Positions 32,259-42,049 are shown, counted from the first letter of the stretch. The stretch is DNA of 64,000 nucleotides from Nocardia aurantia (GCF_009604425.1 NZ_WEGI01000005.1:124001-188000); one strand, 5' to 3'. Notes: generated from the sequence alone by a model not told the origin. Numbers and translations are program-made.

Positions 32259-33932
32259 GTGCGGAAACTCGCGCGCGCAGTGCCGGCGGCGGTGGTCGCC
32301 GTCGCGTTGGTGCTGGGGCTGGACGCCTGCTCCGGCGGCGTGTCCGCGCCGGCCGGGCGTACGGCGCTGGGCACCACCAACGACATCAATCCGGTTCCGC
32401 GCGACGGGGTTCGCGAGGGCGGCAACCTGCGGCTGCCGACCCCGTCGATCCCGGAGAACTGGAATCTGCTCTCCAACGACGGCAACGACGCCGATTTCGC
32501 CGACATCATCCGCCCGACGCTGCCGCAGGCGTTCACGATGGACCCCGGCGGGCAGCTCGAGGTGAACCACGACTTCTTCACCGATGTACAGCTGACCAGC
32601 ACCGATCCGCAACAGGTCACCTACACCATCGACCCGAGGGCGGTGTGGAGCGACGGCACCCCGATCACCTGGGAGGATATCGCCGCGCAGGCGCACGCCC
32701 TCAGCGGCACCGACAAGCGGTACCTGATCGCCATCAACAACGGCTTCGACCGGGTGGCCGACGTGCGGCGCGGCGTCGACGACCGGCAGGCCGTCATCAC
32801 CTTCAACCGGCATTATTCCGAATGGCGCGGCCAGTTCTCCGGAAACTCGGCGCTGTACCCGAAGTCGGTGACCGGCGATCCGGAGGCGTTCAACCACGGA
32901 CTCGTCAACGGGCTCACGCTGACCGCCGGACCGTTCGCGGTGCAGTCGATCGACCGCACCCAGGGACGGATCACGCTGGGCCGCAACCCGAAATGGTGGG
33001 GTACGCGGCCGAAGCTGGACACCATCACGTTCAGCGTGCTGGACCGGGCCGCCTGGCCCGGCGCGCTCCAGAACAACGAACTCGACGCCACCTGGCTCAG
33101 CACCAGCAACGATGTCGCGGCAGTGCGCAGTTCGCCGGGTGTGGCACTCCGGCGCGCGCCCGGAAATCGGTGGCGGCAGCTCAGTTTCAACGGCTCGCCC
33201 GGGTCGATCCTGACCGATCAGCAACTGCGCGTGGCGATCTCGAAGGCGATCGACCGGCAGGGGATCGCGGCGGCCATCCTGCGCGGCCTCACCGACACCC
33301 CGGTCTCGTTGAACAGCCACATCTTTCTGGAGGGACAGCCCGGATATCGGGACAACGCACCGGTTTTCGATCCCGCGGCGGCAGCGGCCGAACTGGACAA
33401 ACTCGGCTGGACGCTACAGGGCGACGTGCGGGTCAAGGACGGACGGCGGCTGGAGATCCGTGACGTCATGTACAACGATCCCACCTGGGTGCAGGTCGCC
33501 CAGATCATCCAGGACAACCTGGCCCGCGTCGGCGTGAAACTGAACCTCGACGTGCGGCCGGCGCAGAACTTCTTCACCGGCGTGGCGATCCCCGGCGATT
33601 TCGACCTGATCCAGTTCTCCTACCAGGGCGATCCGTTCCCGCTCAGCAGCCTGCCGCAGATCTACGCGCTGCATCCCGACGACGAGCAGGGCAATTTCGG
33701 CCGGATCGGCTCGCCCGCGCTCAACGACCTGATCGACCGGACCCAGTCCGAACTCGATCCGGACAAGGCGATCGACCTGGCGAATCAGGTGGACCGCGCG
33801 GTGTTCGAGGAGGGACACTCGCTGCCGCTGACCCAGGACCCGGGCAACTGGGGGGTGCGCGACAACGTCGCCAACTTCGGCGCGGCGGGGCTGGCCTCCT
33901 ACGACTACACCGTCATCGGTTTCGTGAACTGA
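32259..33932 (+). CDS. dppA: Peptide-binding lipoprotein 1 (SBP family 5, DppA-like)
   Basis: A 557-residue extracellular binding protein for the importer. GTG 32259 follows GGAGGGC. The signal peptide ends at LGLDAC, a lipobox-like sequence that anchors it to the membrane. SBP5 features include GTTNDINPVPRDG, the RNPKWWG block, the FNGSPGSILTDQQLRVAISKAIDRQ block and a late DLIDRTQSELD segment. It is about 60 percent similar by eye to the next gene, and both lie 3' of the transporter genes in the same direction. Confidence 0.92.
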   Translation: MRKLARAVPAAVVAVALVLGLDACSGGVSAPAGRTALGTTNDINPVPRDGVREGGNLRLPTPSIPENWNLLSNDGNDADFADIIRPTLPQAFTMDPGGQLEVNHDFFTDVQLTSTDPQQVTYTIDPRAVWSDGTPITWEDIAAQAHALSGTDKRYLIAINNGFDRVADVRRGVDDRQAVITFNRHYSEWRGQFSGNSALYPKSVTGDPEAFNHGLVNGLTLTAGPFAVQSIDRTQGRITLGRNPKWWGTRPKLDTITFSVLDRAAWPGALQNNELDATWLSTSNDVAAVRSSPGVALRRAPGNRWRQLSFNGSPGSILTDQQLRVAISKAIDRQGIAAAILRGLTDTPVSLNSHIFLEGQPGYRDNAPVFDPAAAAAELDKLGWTLQGDVRVKDGRRLEIRDVMYNDPTWVQVAQIIQDNLARVGVKLNLDVRPAQNFFTGVAIPGDFDLIQFSYQGDPFPLSSLPQIYALHPDDEQGNFGRIGSPALNDLIDRTQSELDPDKAIDLANQVDRAVFEEGHSLPLTQDPGNWGVRDNVANFGAAGLASYDYTVIGFVN

Positions 33933-33947
33933 GGAAAGGAGCGCACC

Positions 33948-35612
33948 GTGCGGATTCGTCCACTGGTGACACGACTCGCGATCCCGGCGGTCGCCGTCGG
34001 ACTGCTGGTATCGGGCTGTAGCGCCGGAACCGGGCCAGGGGGTACCGCCGACGTCGGGACGACCAACGACATCAATCCACAGGATCCCGCCACGTTGAAG
34101 GACGGCGGCAATCTACGGATGCAGATCGACTCCTTCCCGGAGACCTTCAACAGCCTGCACATCGACTCGGACGCCGACGTCTCCCAGGTCCTGGACCCAC
34201 TCATGCCGTCGCCGTTCACCGTCGACGCAGCCGGGCAGTTCACGGTGAACCACGACTACTTCACCGACGTGAAACTGACCGGGACCGACCCGCAACAGGT
34301 CACCTACACGATCAATCCGAAGGCGGTGTGGACCGACGGCAGCCTGATCACCTGGGAGGATCTGCAGTCGGAGGCGGTGGCGCTGGCCGGGGCCGACAAG
34401 GGCTACCAGATCAACTCCCCGTCGGGCTTCGATCGGGTCGCGAAGGTGGAACGCGGCACCGATGACCGCCAGGCGATCGTCACCTTCAGCCACCCGTACG
34501 CCGAATGGCAGGGTCAGTTCAGCCCGCTGTATCCGAAAGCCGTCACCGCGACCCCACAGGCATTCAACGACCTGGACCGCAGCACCCTCACAGTCAGTGC
34601 CGGGCCGTTCGTGATCAGCAACATCGATCGAACGCAGAACCGGATCACGCTGGGCCGCAACCCGAAATGGTGGGGTACGCCGCCGAAACTGGACACCGTC
34701 ACCTTCTCCGTGCTCGACATCAGCGCGGTGCTGGGCGGCATCCAGAACAACGAACTCGACTATGCCTACATGTCCGGGCTGTCGAATGTGACGGCCGCGC
34801 GCAACACCCCCGGCATCGTGATCCGCCGGGCGGCCCAACCGTCGTACAGCGTGCTGACCTTCAACGGCGCGAACGGTTCGATCCTCGCCGATCCGAAACT
34901 GCGCCTGGCGATCTCGAAGGCCATCGACCGGCAGGCCATCGTGAACGCCAGCCAGCACGGGATCGTCGACGATCCCAAACCGCTGAACAATCACATCTTC
35001 ATGGCCGGGCAGAAGGGCTACCAGGACAATTCGGCGCCGACCGCGTTCGACCCGAATCAGGCCGCCACGGAACTGGATGCGCTGGGATGGAAACTCAACG
35101 GCGACACCCGGGAGAAGGACGGCCGCAAACTGGTGCTGCGCGACGTGATGTACCAGCAGGACCTGTGGGTCGACACCGCGAAGATCATCCAGGAGAACCT
35201 GGCCAAGGTCGGCGTGAAGCTCGACATCCAGACCTTCCCCGGGCAGAGCCTGTTCACCGGCGTGATCAACCCCGGCAATTTCGATCTGGCGCAGTTCAGC
35301 TGGAGCGGAAGCGCATTGCCGCTCGGGGCGCTGGAACAGATCTACGCTTACTACCCGGACAATCAGCAGGGCAACAAGGGCCGCATCGGCTCCCCGGAAC
35401 TGAACGCGCTCATCGACCGGACGCTCGCGGAACTGGATCCGGCGAAGGCGATCGACCTCGCCAACCAGTGCGACAAGATGATCTGGGAAGAGGGTTTCTC
35501 GCTGCCGCTGAACCAGGCGTCCGGTAACTACGCGGTCCGCTCGAACCTGGCGAATATCGGTGCGTTCGGGCTCGCCTCCGCGGATTGGACGAAAATCGGC
35601 TTCGTGCAGTGA
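33948..35612 (+). CDS. Peptide-binding lipoprotein 2 (SBP family 5, DppA paralogue)
   Basis: A 554-residue paralogue of the preceding protein, probably from tandem duplication. GTG 33948 follows GAAAGGAG. The lipobox is LVSGC. It shares GTTNDINPQDP, RNPKWWGTPPKLDT, FNGANGSILADPKLRLAISKAIDRQ and ALIDRTLAELDPAKAIDLANQ. Two binding proteins for one permease pair suggest two ligand ranges, or one main and one accessory receptor. Confidence 0.92.
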   Translation: MRIRPLVTRLAIPAVAVGLLVSGCSAGTGPGGTADVGTTNDINPQDPATLKDGGNLRMQIDSFPETFNSLHIDSDADVSQVLDPLMPSPFTVDAAGQFTVNHDYFTDVKLTGTDPQQVTYTINPKAVWTDGSLITWEDLQSEAVALAGADKGYQINSPSGFDRVAKVERGTDDRQAIVTFSHPYAEWQGQFSPLYPKAVTATPQAFNDLDRSTLTVSAGPFVISNIDRTQNRITLGRNPKWWGTPPKLDTVTFSVLDISAVLGGIQNNELDYAYMSGLSNVTAARNTPGIVIRRAAQPSYSVLTFNGANGSILADPKLRLAISKAIDRQAIVNASQHGIVDDPKPLNNHIFMAGQKGYQDNSAPTAFDPNQAATELDALGWKLNGDTREKDGRKLVLRDVMYQQDLWVDTAKIIQENLAKVGVKLDIQTFPGQSLFTGVINPGNFDLAQFSWSGSALPLGALEQIYAYYPDNQQGNKGRIGSPELNALIDRTLAELDPAKAIDLANQCDKMIWEEGFSLPLNQASGNYAVRSNLANIGAFGLASADWTKIGFVQ

Positions 35613-36328
35613 GTTCCGCTCTCCGTCACCCACTGGCCTACCCGGTGCTGACGGCGGGCGCTGCCCTGATCGTCTGCCTGGCCTGGACGCCGGTCGCCGA
35701 TCCGGAACAGCTGGCCATGCTGGTGACGGTGGCGCTGATCGTGCTGGGCTACACCGGTTTCCGGCTTGCCGTGGCGTTCGGGCGGTTCCGCCCGGCGACG
35801 TCCGGCGGCGTCCGGACGGAGCCGGCCGAATCTCGCCATCCGGCAACGACTCCCGGACCGCCCGGCTCGCCGGCCGCGACGGGTGAACGGGTCCGGCAGC
35901 AGCACCGGCTGACGAGCCGCTCCTGGCTGGAGTATCCGGTCGACGGCCGGACCCGTTGGCTGCCGGTGTATTTCGATCCGGCACTGGTCACGCTGCCTGT
36001 ATCGACGATCGAAACCTTCGGCGGCACAGTCCGGATCGGCCCGCTGCGGGTGTATCCGGCCGGACGGCGGCGCGATTCGGAACCCGTCGGCCGATTGATC
36101 GACAACCCCGGCCGCGCCGATCCGGACGGCCCGGCCAGGGCCGTGCGCAGCGCCCGCCTGGGCCGCCGCCTGCTCCTCGACGCCCAGCACGCCATCGCGG
36201 CCCCCTTCGCGGGCCTGCTCTGGATCTATGTCGCCGGGGGCGGCGTCGGGGCCTACTGCGGTGCCACGGTCGTCGCGGCCGCCGTGGCCGTCTGGCTACC
36301 CGCCATCCGTGGCTCCGATCCGAGCTGA
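35609..36328 (+). CDS. Membrane protein of unknown function
   Basis: A 239-residue protein with two hydrophobic helices at about residues 12-50, a soluble central part (WLEYPVDGRTRWLPVYFDPALV) and two hydrophobic segments near the end (AIAAPFAGLLWIYVAGGG, then YCGATVVAAAVAVWLP). I do not recognise a family. GTG 35609 overlaps the stop of the second binding-protein gene (GTGA), so it belongs to the transporter operon by position. It ends 41 bp from a convergent acyltransferase gene. Confidence 0.72.
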   Translation: MSSALRHPLAYPVLTAGAALIVCLAWTPVADPEQLAMLVTVALIVLGYTGFRLAVAFGRFRPATSGGVRTEPAESRHPATTPGPPGSPAATGERVRQQHRLTSRSWLEYPVDGRTRWLPVYFDPALVTLPVSTIETFGGTVRIGPLRVYPAGRRRDSEPVGRLIDNPGRADPDGPARAVRSARLGRRLLLDAQHAIAAPFAGLLWIYVAGGGVGAYCGATVVAAAVAVWLPAIRGSDPS

Positions 36329-36369
36329 CCAGACCGCAACGCCCGCACCGGATATCGCCGACCTACCGA

Positions 36370-37131
36370 TCAACTCGCCGCGCGGCGCTCGGCGGCGGCG
36401 CGGCGGCGGGCCAGTTCCTCCTGGTCGAGGATCACGGCCTGTTCCGGAGTCGGTGCCGAGCCGCCGAGGCGCGCCGGGACCCAGGGGGCGCCGGCGGGCA
36501 TCTCGTAGCCTTCCTGGGCGTGGGCCAGCAGTTCCGTCATGGCCGTGCGCAGATCGGCGGTCATGGCGTCGGCCGACTCCCCCGGCGGGATGGCCGCGCC
36601 GATCCGGATGTTGATCGGAAAGCGGTGGCGGCCCAGCTGTTTCGGGAGGTCCTTGGTCCAGACCCGATGAGCGCCCCAGATGGTCATGGGGATGATGGGC
36701 ACGCCGGCCTCGATCGCCATCCGGGCCGCGCCGGACTTGAATTCCTTCAGTTCGAAGCTGCGGCTGATCGTGGCCTCCGGATAGACCACCACGATCTCGC
36801 CGTCCCGCAGCGAGTCCACCGCGCGGGCATAGGATTGCGCGCCCGCGCTGCGGTCGACGCCGATCGCCTTGCAGTGCTTCATCAGCCAGCCGACGATGCC
36901 GTGCTCCAACTCGGCCTTCATCATGTAGCGCACGTTGCGGCCGGATTTGCGGCCGACCAGGCCGACCTCCATGAAGTCCAGGTACGCCGTGTGGTTCACC
37001 GCCAGCACGGCGCCGCCGGTGCGCGGGATGTTGTCCTGCCCGCCGATATCGAAACGCAGGCCCTGCAGGCCGAAGAAGGTACGCACCAGACCGGTGAGCA
37101 CATCGAAGACCGGTTCTCGACCCAACACCAT
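36370..37131 (-). CDS. 1-acylglycerol-3-phosphate-type acyltransferase (Rv3815c-like)
   Basis: A 253-residue PlsC-family acyltransferase. The catalytic HX4D motif reads NHTAYLD, and the acceptor-binding motif VVYPEATIS follows; AGVPIIPMTIWG is the block-IV region. It probably acylates lysophosphatidic acid or a related glycolipid. ATG 37131 has GGGAGAG upstream; the 562-residue frame to 38058 is overlap with the upstream gene. It is the second of two tandem paralogues, 32 bp apart. M. tuberculosis has three (Rv3814c-Rv3816c). Confidence 0.9.
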   Translation of the reverse strand: MVLGREPVFDVLTGLVRTFFGLQGLRFDIGGQDNIPRTGGAVLAVNHTAYLDFMEVGLVGRKSGRNVRYMMKAELEHGIVGWLMKHCKAIGVDRSAGAQSYARAVDSLRDGEIVVVYPEATISRSFELKEFKSGAARMAIEAGVPIIPMTIWGAHRVWTKDLPKQLGRHRFPINIRIGAAIPPGESADAMTADLRTAMTELLAHAQEGYEMPAGAPWVPARLGGSAPTPEQAVILDQEELARRRAAAERRAAS

Positions 37132-37163
37132 CGAACTCTCCCGCACTACCTGCCGGTTCGCGC

Positions 37164-37943
37164 CTACTGCGGACCGGATGCCGTCTTCCGCCGGGCGGCC
37201 CGCTCCTGCGCCTCGGCGGCATCGAGCGCGTCGGCCTCCTCCAGGGTGGGCGCACTGCCGCCCAGCCGGGCCGGAACCCAGTACGCGCCCGGCTCGTGCC
37301 GGTAGTCCTTCTGCAACTCCAGCAACATGTCCTGCATGGTCGAGCGCAGCCGCTCGGTGAGTTCGGTGGCCGCGGCGGAGATGTCGCCGCCCTCGACCAC
37401 CGGCGGGACGATCGGCTCGCCCACCGCGATCGAGATCGGCGTGTTGGTCCGGCCGAGGCGCTTCGGATGGCCCTTGGTCCACACCCGCTGCGCACCCCAC
37501 ATCACCATCGGGATGATCGGCGCGCCGGACTCGATCGACATCCGGGCCGCGCCGGACTTGAAGCCCTTGATCTCGTAGCTGCGGCTGATGGTGGCCTCCG
37601 GGTACACGCCGACCAGTTCGCCGCGGCGCAGATAGTCGACCGCGGCCTGGTACGAGTCGGCGCCCGCCCCGCGATCCACCGGGATGTGCTTCAATGCCCG
37701 CATGATGGGGCCGGACACGCGGCTGTCGAAGACCTCCTTCTTCGCCATGAACCGGATATAGCGCTTCGGAGTGCGGGCGGGCAGCCCGGCATAGGTGAAG
37801 TCCAGGTATCCGGTGTGGTTGACGGCGATGACCGCACCACCGGTGGCGGGGATGCGCTCGGCACCCCTGACGTCGAATTTCAGGCCCTGTGCGAAGAAGA
37901 CGGTCCGGGCCAGCCCGATGATCGTCCGATAGACGGGTTCCAC
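37164..37943 (-). CDS. 1-acylglycerol-3-phosphate-type acyltransferase (Rv3816c-like)
   Basis: A 259-residue paralogue of the next gene, with NHTGYLD (HX4D), GVYPEATIS and GAPIIPMVMWG. The C-termini of both paralogues share PARLGGSAPT. I chose GTG 37943 (VEPVYRTIIGL) because it matches the paralogue's N-terminus (VFDVLTGLVRTFF); the frame continues to 38012. First gene of a two-gene unit divergent from the MBL-Rieske gene. Confidence 0.88.
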   Translation of the reverse strand: MEPVYRTIIGLARTVFFAQGLKFDVRGAERIPATGGAVIAVNHTGYLDFTYAGLPARTPKRYIRFMAKKEVFDSRVSGPIMRALKHIPVDRGAGADSYQAAVDYLRRGELVGVYPEATISRSYEIKGFKSGAARMSIESGAPIIPMVMWGAQRVWTKGHPKRLGRTNTPISIAVGEPIVPPVVEGGDISAAATELTERLRSTMQDMLLELQKDYRHEPGAYWVPARLGGSAPTLEEADALDAAEAQERAARRKTASGPQ

Positions 37944-38111
37944 GTTCGGCCAGCCTAGTCGGTCGGCGCGCCGCTGACCCGGGACACCGGCACATCGCAC
38001 CATTTCGGACATCCAACGCGAACGCGGCGGCGCGGCGGCGCCGGATCGGCGATGTCACGGTTCAGCCGCTACCCTGGGTCACCGGCACTCGGTTCAGGAG
38101 GGACTAGGTTC

Positions 38112-39662
38112 GTGCAGATCACCAGCGTCGGCCACGCCGGCTTCCATATCCGCACCGCGGCCGGGTCGATCCTGTGTGATCCGTGGGTCAACCCGGCGTA
38201 CTTCGCGTCGTGGTTCCCGTTCCCGGACAATTCCGGGCTGGACTGGGCGGAACTGGGCGACGTCGATTTCCTGTACGTCTCGCACCTGCACCGGGACCAC
38301 TTCGACGCCGCGCTGCTCGCCGAGCACGTCAACAAGGACGCCACGGTCCTGCTGCCGGACTATCCGGTGCCGGATCTGCAGCGTGAGCTGGAGAAGCTCG
38401 GCTTCCAGAAGTTCTTCGAGACCAGCGACTCGGTCCGGCACACGGTCAGCGGCCCGGGCGGCGACCTGGATGTGATGATCATCGCCCTGCGTGCCCCCGC
38501 GGACGGCCCGATCGGCGATTCCGGGCTGGTCGTCTCCGACGGCGAGACGGTCTGCTTCAACATGAACGACGCGCGGCCGGTCGACATGGATGTGCTGCAC
38601 GACCAGTTCGGCCACGTCGACGTGCACCTGCTGCAGTACTCCGGGGCCATCTGGTACCCGATGGTGTACGACATCCCGGCCCGTACCAAGGCCAACTTCG
38701 GCAAGCAGAAGCGGCAGCGCGGCATGGACCGCGCCCGCAGCTATGTCGAGCAGGTCGGCGCGACCTGGGTGGTGCCGTCGGCCGGCCCGCCGGTGTTCCT
38801 GGATCCGGAGCTGCGCTACCTCAACGACGACGGCCCGGACCGGTCCTCGACCGAGAACGGCAACATCTTCCCCGATCAGGTCACCTTCCTGGAGCAGCTG
38901 CGGCTGCACGGCAACGACCACGGCGTGCTGATGATCCCCGGCTCGGTGGCCGAGGTGCGCGGCGCCGAACTGTCGGTGGCGCATCCGGTCGATCCCGAGC
39001 AGATCTACGGCGACAAGGCCGGTTACATCGAGCGGCTGGCGCAGGAGAAGGCGCCGATCCTGGCCGCCGAGAAGGCCAACTGGGCCATCGGCGACGAACC
39101 GCTGCTGCCGCAGTTGAAGGCGCTGTTCGAGCCGATCATGGCGGCGAGCCCGCAGATCTCCGACGGCATCGGCTATCCGGTGGGCCTGGTGCTCGGGCAC
39201 GAGACCGTCGTGCTGGATTTCCCGGAGCGGATCGTGCGCGCCCCGATCGAGGGCGAGGGCAAGTACCGCTACGGCTTCCGCATCGACCCGCAACTGGTCC
39301 GCACGGTGCTCCGCGACGACGAGCCGGACTGGGTCAACACCATCTTCCTGTCCACCCGCTTCCAGGCGTGGCGGATCGGCGGGTACAACGAGTACCTCTA
39401 CACGTTCTTCAAATGCCTCAGCGACGAGCGCATCGCCTACGCCGACGGCTGGTTCGCCGAATCGCACGACGATTCGGCCTCCTGCGAGCTGGCCGGCTGG
39501 GAGGTGCAGCGGCGCTGCCCGCACCTGAAGGCCGACCTGTCGAAGTTCGGTGTGGTCGAGGGCACCACCCTGACCTGCAATCTGCACGGCTGGCAGTGGG
39601 ATCTGGAATCGGGCCGCTGCAAGACCTCGAAGGGTCACGAACTGCGCAGCCGCAAGCTCTGA
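38112..39662 (+). CDS. Metallo-beta-lactamase fold protein with C-terminal Rieske domain (Rv3818-like)
   Basis: A 516-residue two-domain protein. The N-terminal half is a metallo-beta-lactamase fold with HLHRDHFD (two-metal site). The C-terminal 50 residues are a Rieske [2Fe-2S] domain: CPH (469-471) and CNLH (489-492) with HGWQWD. The architecture recalls CMP-Neu5Ac hydroxylase-type and UlaG-like proteins, but no partner reductase is nearby and the substrate is unknown. GTG 38112 follows AGGAGG. A homologue sits at the same place in M. tuberculosis (Rv3818). Confidence 0.9.
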   Translation: MQITSVGHAGFHIRTAAGSILCDPWVNPAYFASWFPFPDNSGLDWAELGDVDFLYVSHLHRDHFDAALLAEHVNKDATVLLPDYPVPDLQRELEKLGFQKFFETSDSVRHTVSGPGGDLDVMIIALRAPADGPIGDSGLVVSDGETVCFNMNDARPVDMDVLHDQFGHVDVHLLQYSGAIWYPMVYDIPARTKANFGKQKRQRGMDRARSYVEQVGATWVVPSAGPPVFLDPELRYLNDDGPDRSSTENGNIFPDQVTFLEQLRLHGNDHGVLMIPGSVAEVRGAELSVAHPVDPEQIYGDKAGYIERLAQEKAPILAAEKANWAIGDEPLLPQLKALFEPIMAASPQISDGIGYPVGLVLGHETVVLDFPERIVRAPIEGEGKYRYGFRIDPQLVRTVLRDDEPDWVNTIFLSTRFQAWRIGGYNEYLYTFFKCLSDERIAYADGWFAESHDDSASCELAGWEVQRRCPHLKADLSKFGVVEGTTLTCNLHGWQWDLESGRCKTSKGHELRSRKL

Positions 39663-39755
39663 GTCACCGGGCCGACTCCGGCAGGTGGGTGCGGCCACGT
39701 GGCCCGGGATGCCGACGCGGACCGGACCGCGGTGTCCGGTCGTATCCGGGCGGGA

Positions 39756-41543
39756 TCAGTTCGGCCCGTAACCGTTCTCGACCGGGATCCAGCCGTTGCC
39801 GGTGGCGGTGTGGTCACCCTCCGGGATGCCCGCGCCGACCAGGCCCCGGCGGTCGTTGAGGTCGCTGATCAGTTCGGCGACCGGATGCGAATCGCTGTAG
39901 TGGTAGCCCTGGGCGAGCGCGAAACCGAGTTCGGTGAGCACCGCGGCCTGATATTCGGTCTCGACACCCTCCGCGATCACCTGCAGGTCGAGCGATTTGC
40001 TCAGCGCCGCGATCACGCCCAGCAGCGGCGGGGCCGGGGAGTCGGAGCGGATGGCCGCGACGAACGACTGGTCCACCTTCAGGATGTCGCTCGGGATGGT
40101 CGCCAGGCGGCTCAGCGAGGAGTACCCGGTACCGAAATCGTCGATGGCGATCCGGACCCCGCGGTCCCGCAACTTGTGCAGATTCCCCAGGGCCGTCTGG
40201 GATTCCGCGGCCAATTCGCTCTCGGTGACCTCGAGCACCAGTTGCTCGGCGGGCCAGCCGGTGTCGGCGAGGATGCCGGAAACCCGGTCCGCGTAATCGG
40301 ATTCGGCCAGTTCCAGGCCGCTGACGTTGACGTTCAGGGTCAGGTCGAGTTGCGCGAAGCTGTCCTGCAACCGGGCCGCGTCGGCGCAGGCCCGGCGCAA
40401 CACCAGCTCGTCCAGATCGGAGATGAGGTCGTATTCCTCGGCCACCCGGATCAGGCCCTCGGTGGTGACGTCCGGCTGCGCGCTCGACGACCAGCGCAGC
40501 AGCGCCTCCACGCCGACCGCCTGCCCGCCGTCCTCACTGAGGCTGACGATCGGCTGATAGTGCACGTCCAGCGCGCCGGTATCGATGGCCTCGCGCAACT
40601 CCACGGCCAGCGGCAGCTGCCGTGAGGATTCCAGCACGGTCCGGTTGCGGCCGGCCTGCTTCGCCCGGTAGAGGCCGACGTCCGCACGGCTGACCAGCAG
40701 CGAACCGGATTCGCCGGGCTGCCAGGAGGTGACACCGGCGGAACAGCCGGTGGTGACTGCGGCCCGCAGCTGTTCGGTGAGCAGGATCGCCGCCTGCTCG
40801 GTGGTGTTGGGCAGCAACAGCGCGAACGCGTCGCCGCCGTAGCGGGCCAGCCGCTGGTCGGGGGCGAGCAGCTTCGACCAGGTGTCGCCGACCCGTTGCA
40901 GGACGGCGTCGCCGGCGCGATGCCCGAGATGGTCGTTGATCTTCTGGAACCGGTCCAGGTCGACCAGGACCAGCGCCAGGCCCTGGCCGGTGCGAGTGGC
41001 GTGCCCGATGGCGCCGGACAGTGCGCGGTCGAAGCCGCGCCGATTCAGCAGGCCGGTGAGCGTGTCGATGTCGGCGTCGGCGGCCAGCCGGGTGAGCACC
41101 CCGACCACCATGCCGGCGCCGACGGTGACCCCGGCCGGGATCATGCCCGACCACCAGGGCAGGCCGCGCGAGGGCACCACCCACAGGCACAGCAACACCG
41201 CCAGCAGCACGTGCGCGGCGACCCACTGCCAGGCGAAGAAGATCGCGGCGTCGCAGGCGACGAAGACGTAGAACGAGGCGAGGCTGATGCCGCCGACCAT
41301 GTTCGGGAACCAGTGCACCGCCACCGACACCAGGACCGTCGCGACCGCGACGTAGCCGTGGTGGATCCAGTGCGGCAAATGCGGGCCCCAGATCAGCAAA
41401 CTGATGCCCAGCAACAGCGCGATCGCCGCGGCAACACCCACCAGCGGCCGGTTGCCCTCGGTACCCGGGGCGACGGCAGTGATCAGCAGGCCCAGGACAC
41501 CACCCATGACGTAGAACGCCCCGGTAGTCCGCGCCATGAGCAT
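39756..41543 (-). CDS. Membrane GGDEF-EAL protein, probable cyclic-di-GMP phosphodiesterase
   Basis: A protein of about 595 residues with five or six N-terminal membrane helices, then a GGDEF domain and an EAL domain. The cyclase signature is GGDAF (236-240), lacking the catalytic-site Glu, so cyclase activity is doubtful. The EAL domain keeps GVEALLRW (Glu346), LNVNVSG, LEVTESEL, IDDFGTGYS, LKVDQSF, AEGVET and QGYHYS, so phosphodiesterase activity is likely. The start is uncertain: ATG 41543 is used, but the frame is open to TTG 41654. It occupies the space where M. tuberculosis has its sulfolipid genes. Confidence 0.85.
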   Translation of the reverse strand: MLMARTTGAFYVMGGVLGLLITAVAPGTEGNRPLVGVAAAIALLLGISLLIWGPHLPHWIHHGYVAVATVLVSVAVHWFPNMVGGISLASFYVFVACDAAIFFAWQWVAAHVLLAVLLCLWVVPSRGLPWWSGMIPAGVTVGAGMVVGVLTRLAADADIDTLTGLLNRRGFDRALSGAIGHATRTGQGLALVLVDLDRFQKINDHLGHRAGDAVLQRVGDTWSKLLAPDQRLARYGGDAFALLLPNTTEQAAILLTEQLRAAVTTGCSAGVTSWQPGESGSLLVSRADVGLYRAKQAGRNRTVLESSRQLPLAVELREAIDTGALDVHYQPIVSLSEDGGQAVGVEALLRWSSSAQPDVTTEGLIRVAEEYDLISDLDELVLRRACADAARLQDSFAQLDLTLNVNVSGLELAESDYADRVSGILADTGWPAEQLVLEVTESELAAESQTALGNLHKLRDRGVRIAIDDFGTGYSSLSRLATIPSDILKVDQSFVAAIRSDSPAPPLLGVIAALSKSLDLQVIAEGVETEYQAAVLTELGFALAQGYHYSDSHPVAELISDLNDRRGLVGAGIPEGDHTATGNGWIPVENGYGPN

Positions 41544-41654
41544 TGCCGTAGCCAGCGCCGATGCCGCCCGCACCCGCGTGCGGGTATCGCCGCGAGAGCC
41601 GATTCCTCGCACGCCACACAGCCTAAACACTCGAGTCGGGAGCAGTGCCCACAA

Positions 41655-42049
41655 TGAGGTATCTGCTGTATCTTTGGCCTCCGCTTCGCTCCGGCGGGTT
41701 CGCGGCCCCCAAGTCTCGATCCTTCCCTCCTCCGGTCAGTCGCTGCGCTCCCTCCCTCCGTCAGTCCAGGATCGAGCCGGGCCGCGAACTACCGGGCTAC
41801 CGCACCGACAACTCTCGGCTACCGCGTCGAGAACCTTCAGCTATCGCGTCGGGACCCTCAGCTATCGCGTCGGGGACTTCGGGGCTACCGCTTCGAGGAC
41901 TCAGGTTACCGGGCCCCGGCTTCGGCCACCGGGCCGACGCTCCCGGCCACCCGGCCGAGGCTTCCTGCCACCGGCCGACTCTCCCGGTTACCGGGCCGAG
42001 GCATCCAGCCACCGGGCCGGGGGCTCCGGCTATCGAGCGGGGGCTCCGG
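41655..42049. other. Intergenic region of degenerate repeats between the EAL gene and serS
   Basis: About 395 bp. The left part is plain. From about 41787 it is filled with degenerate 20-22 bp units described separately. No open frame is credible, because unit length varies and shifts the frame. Confidence 0.6.

Noticed and set aside
34113..35984. 623-codon minus-strand frame
   Set aside because: Antisense to the second peptide-binding protein; no domain and Arg-rich composition.
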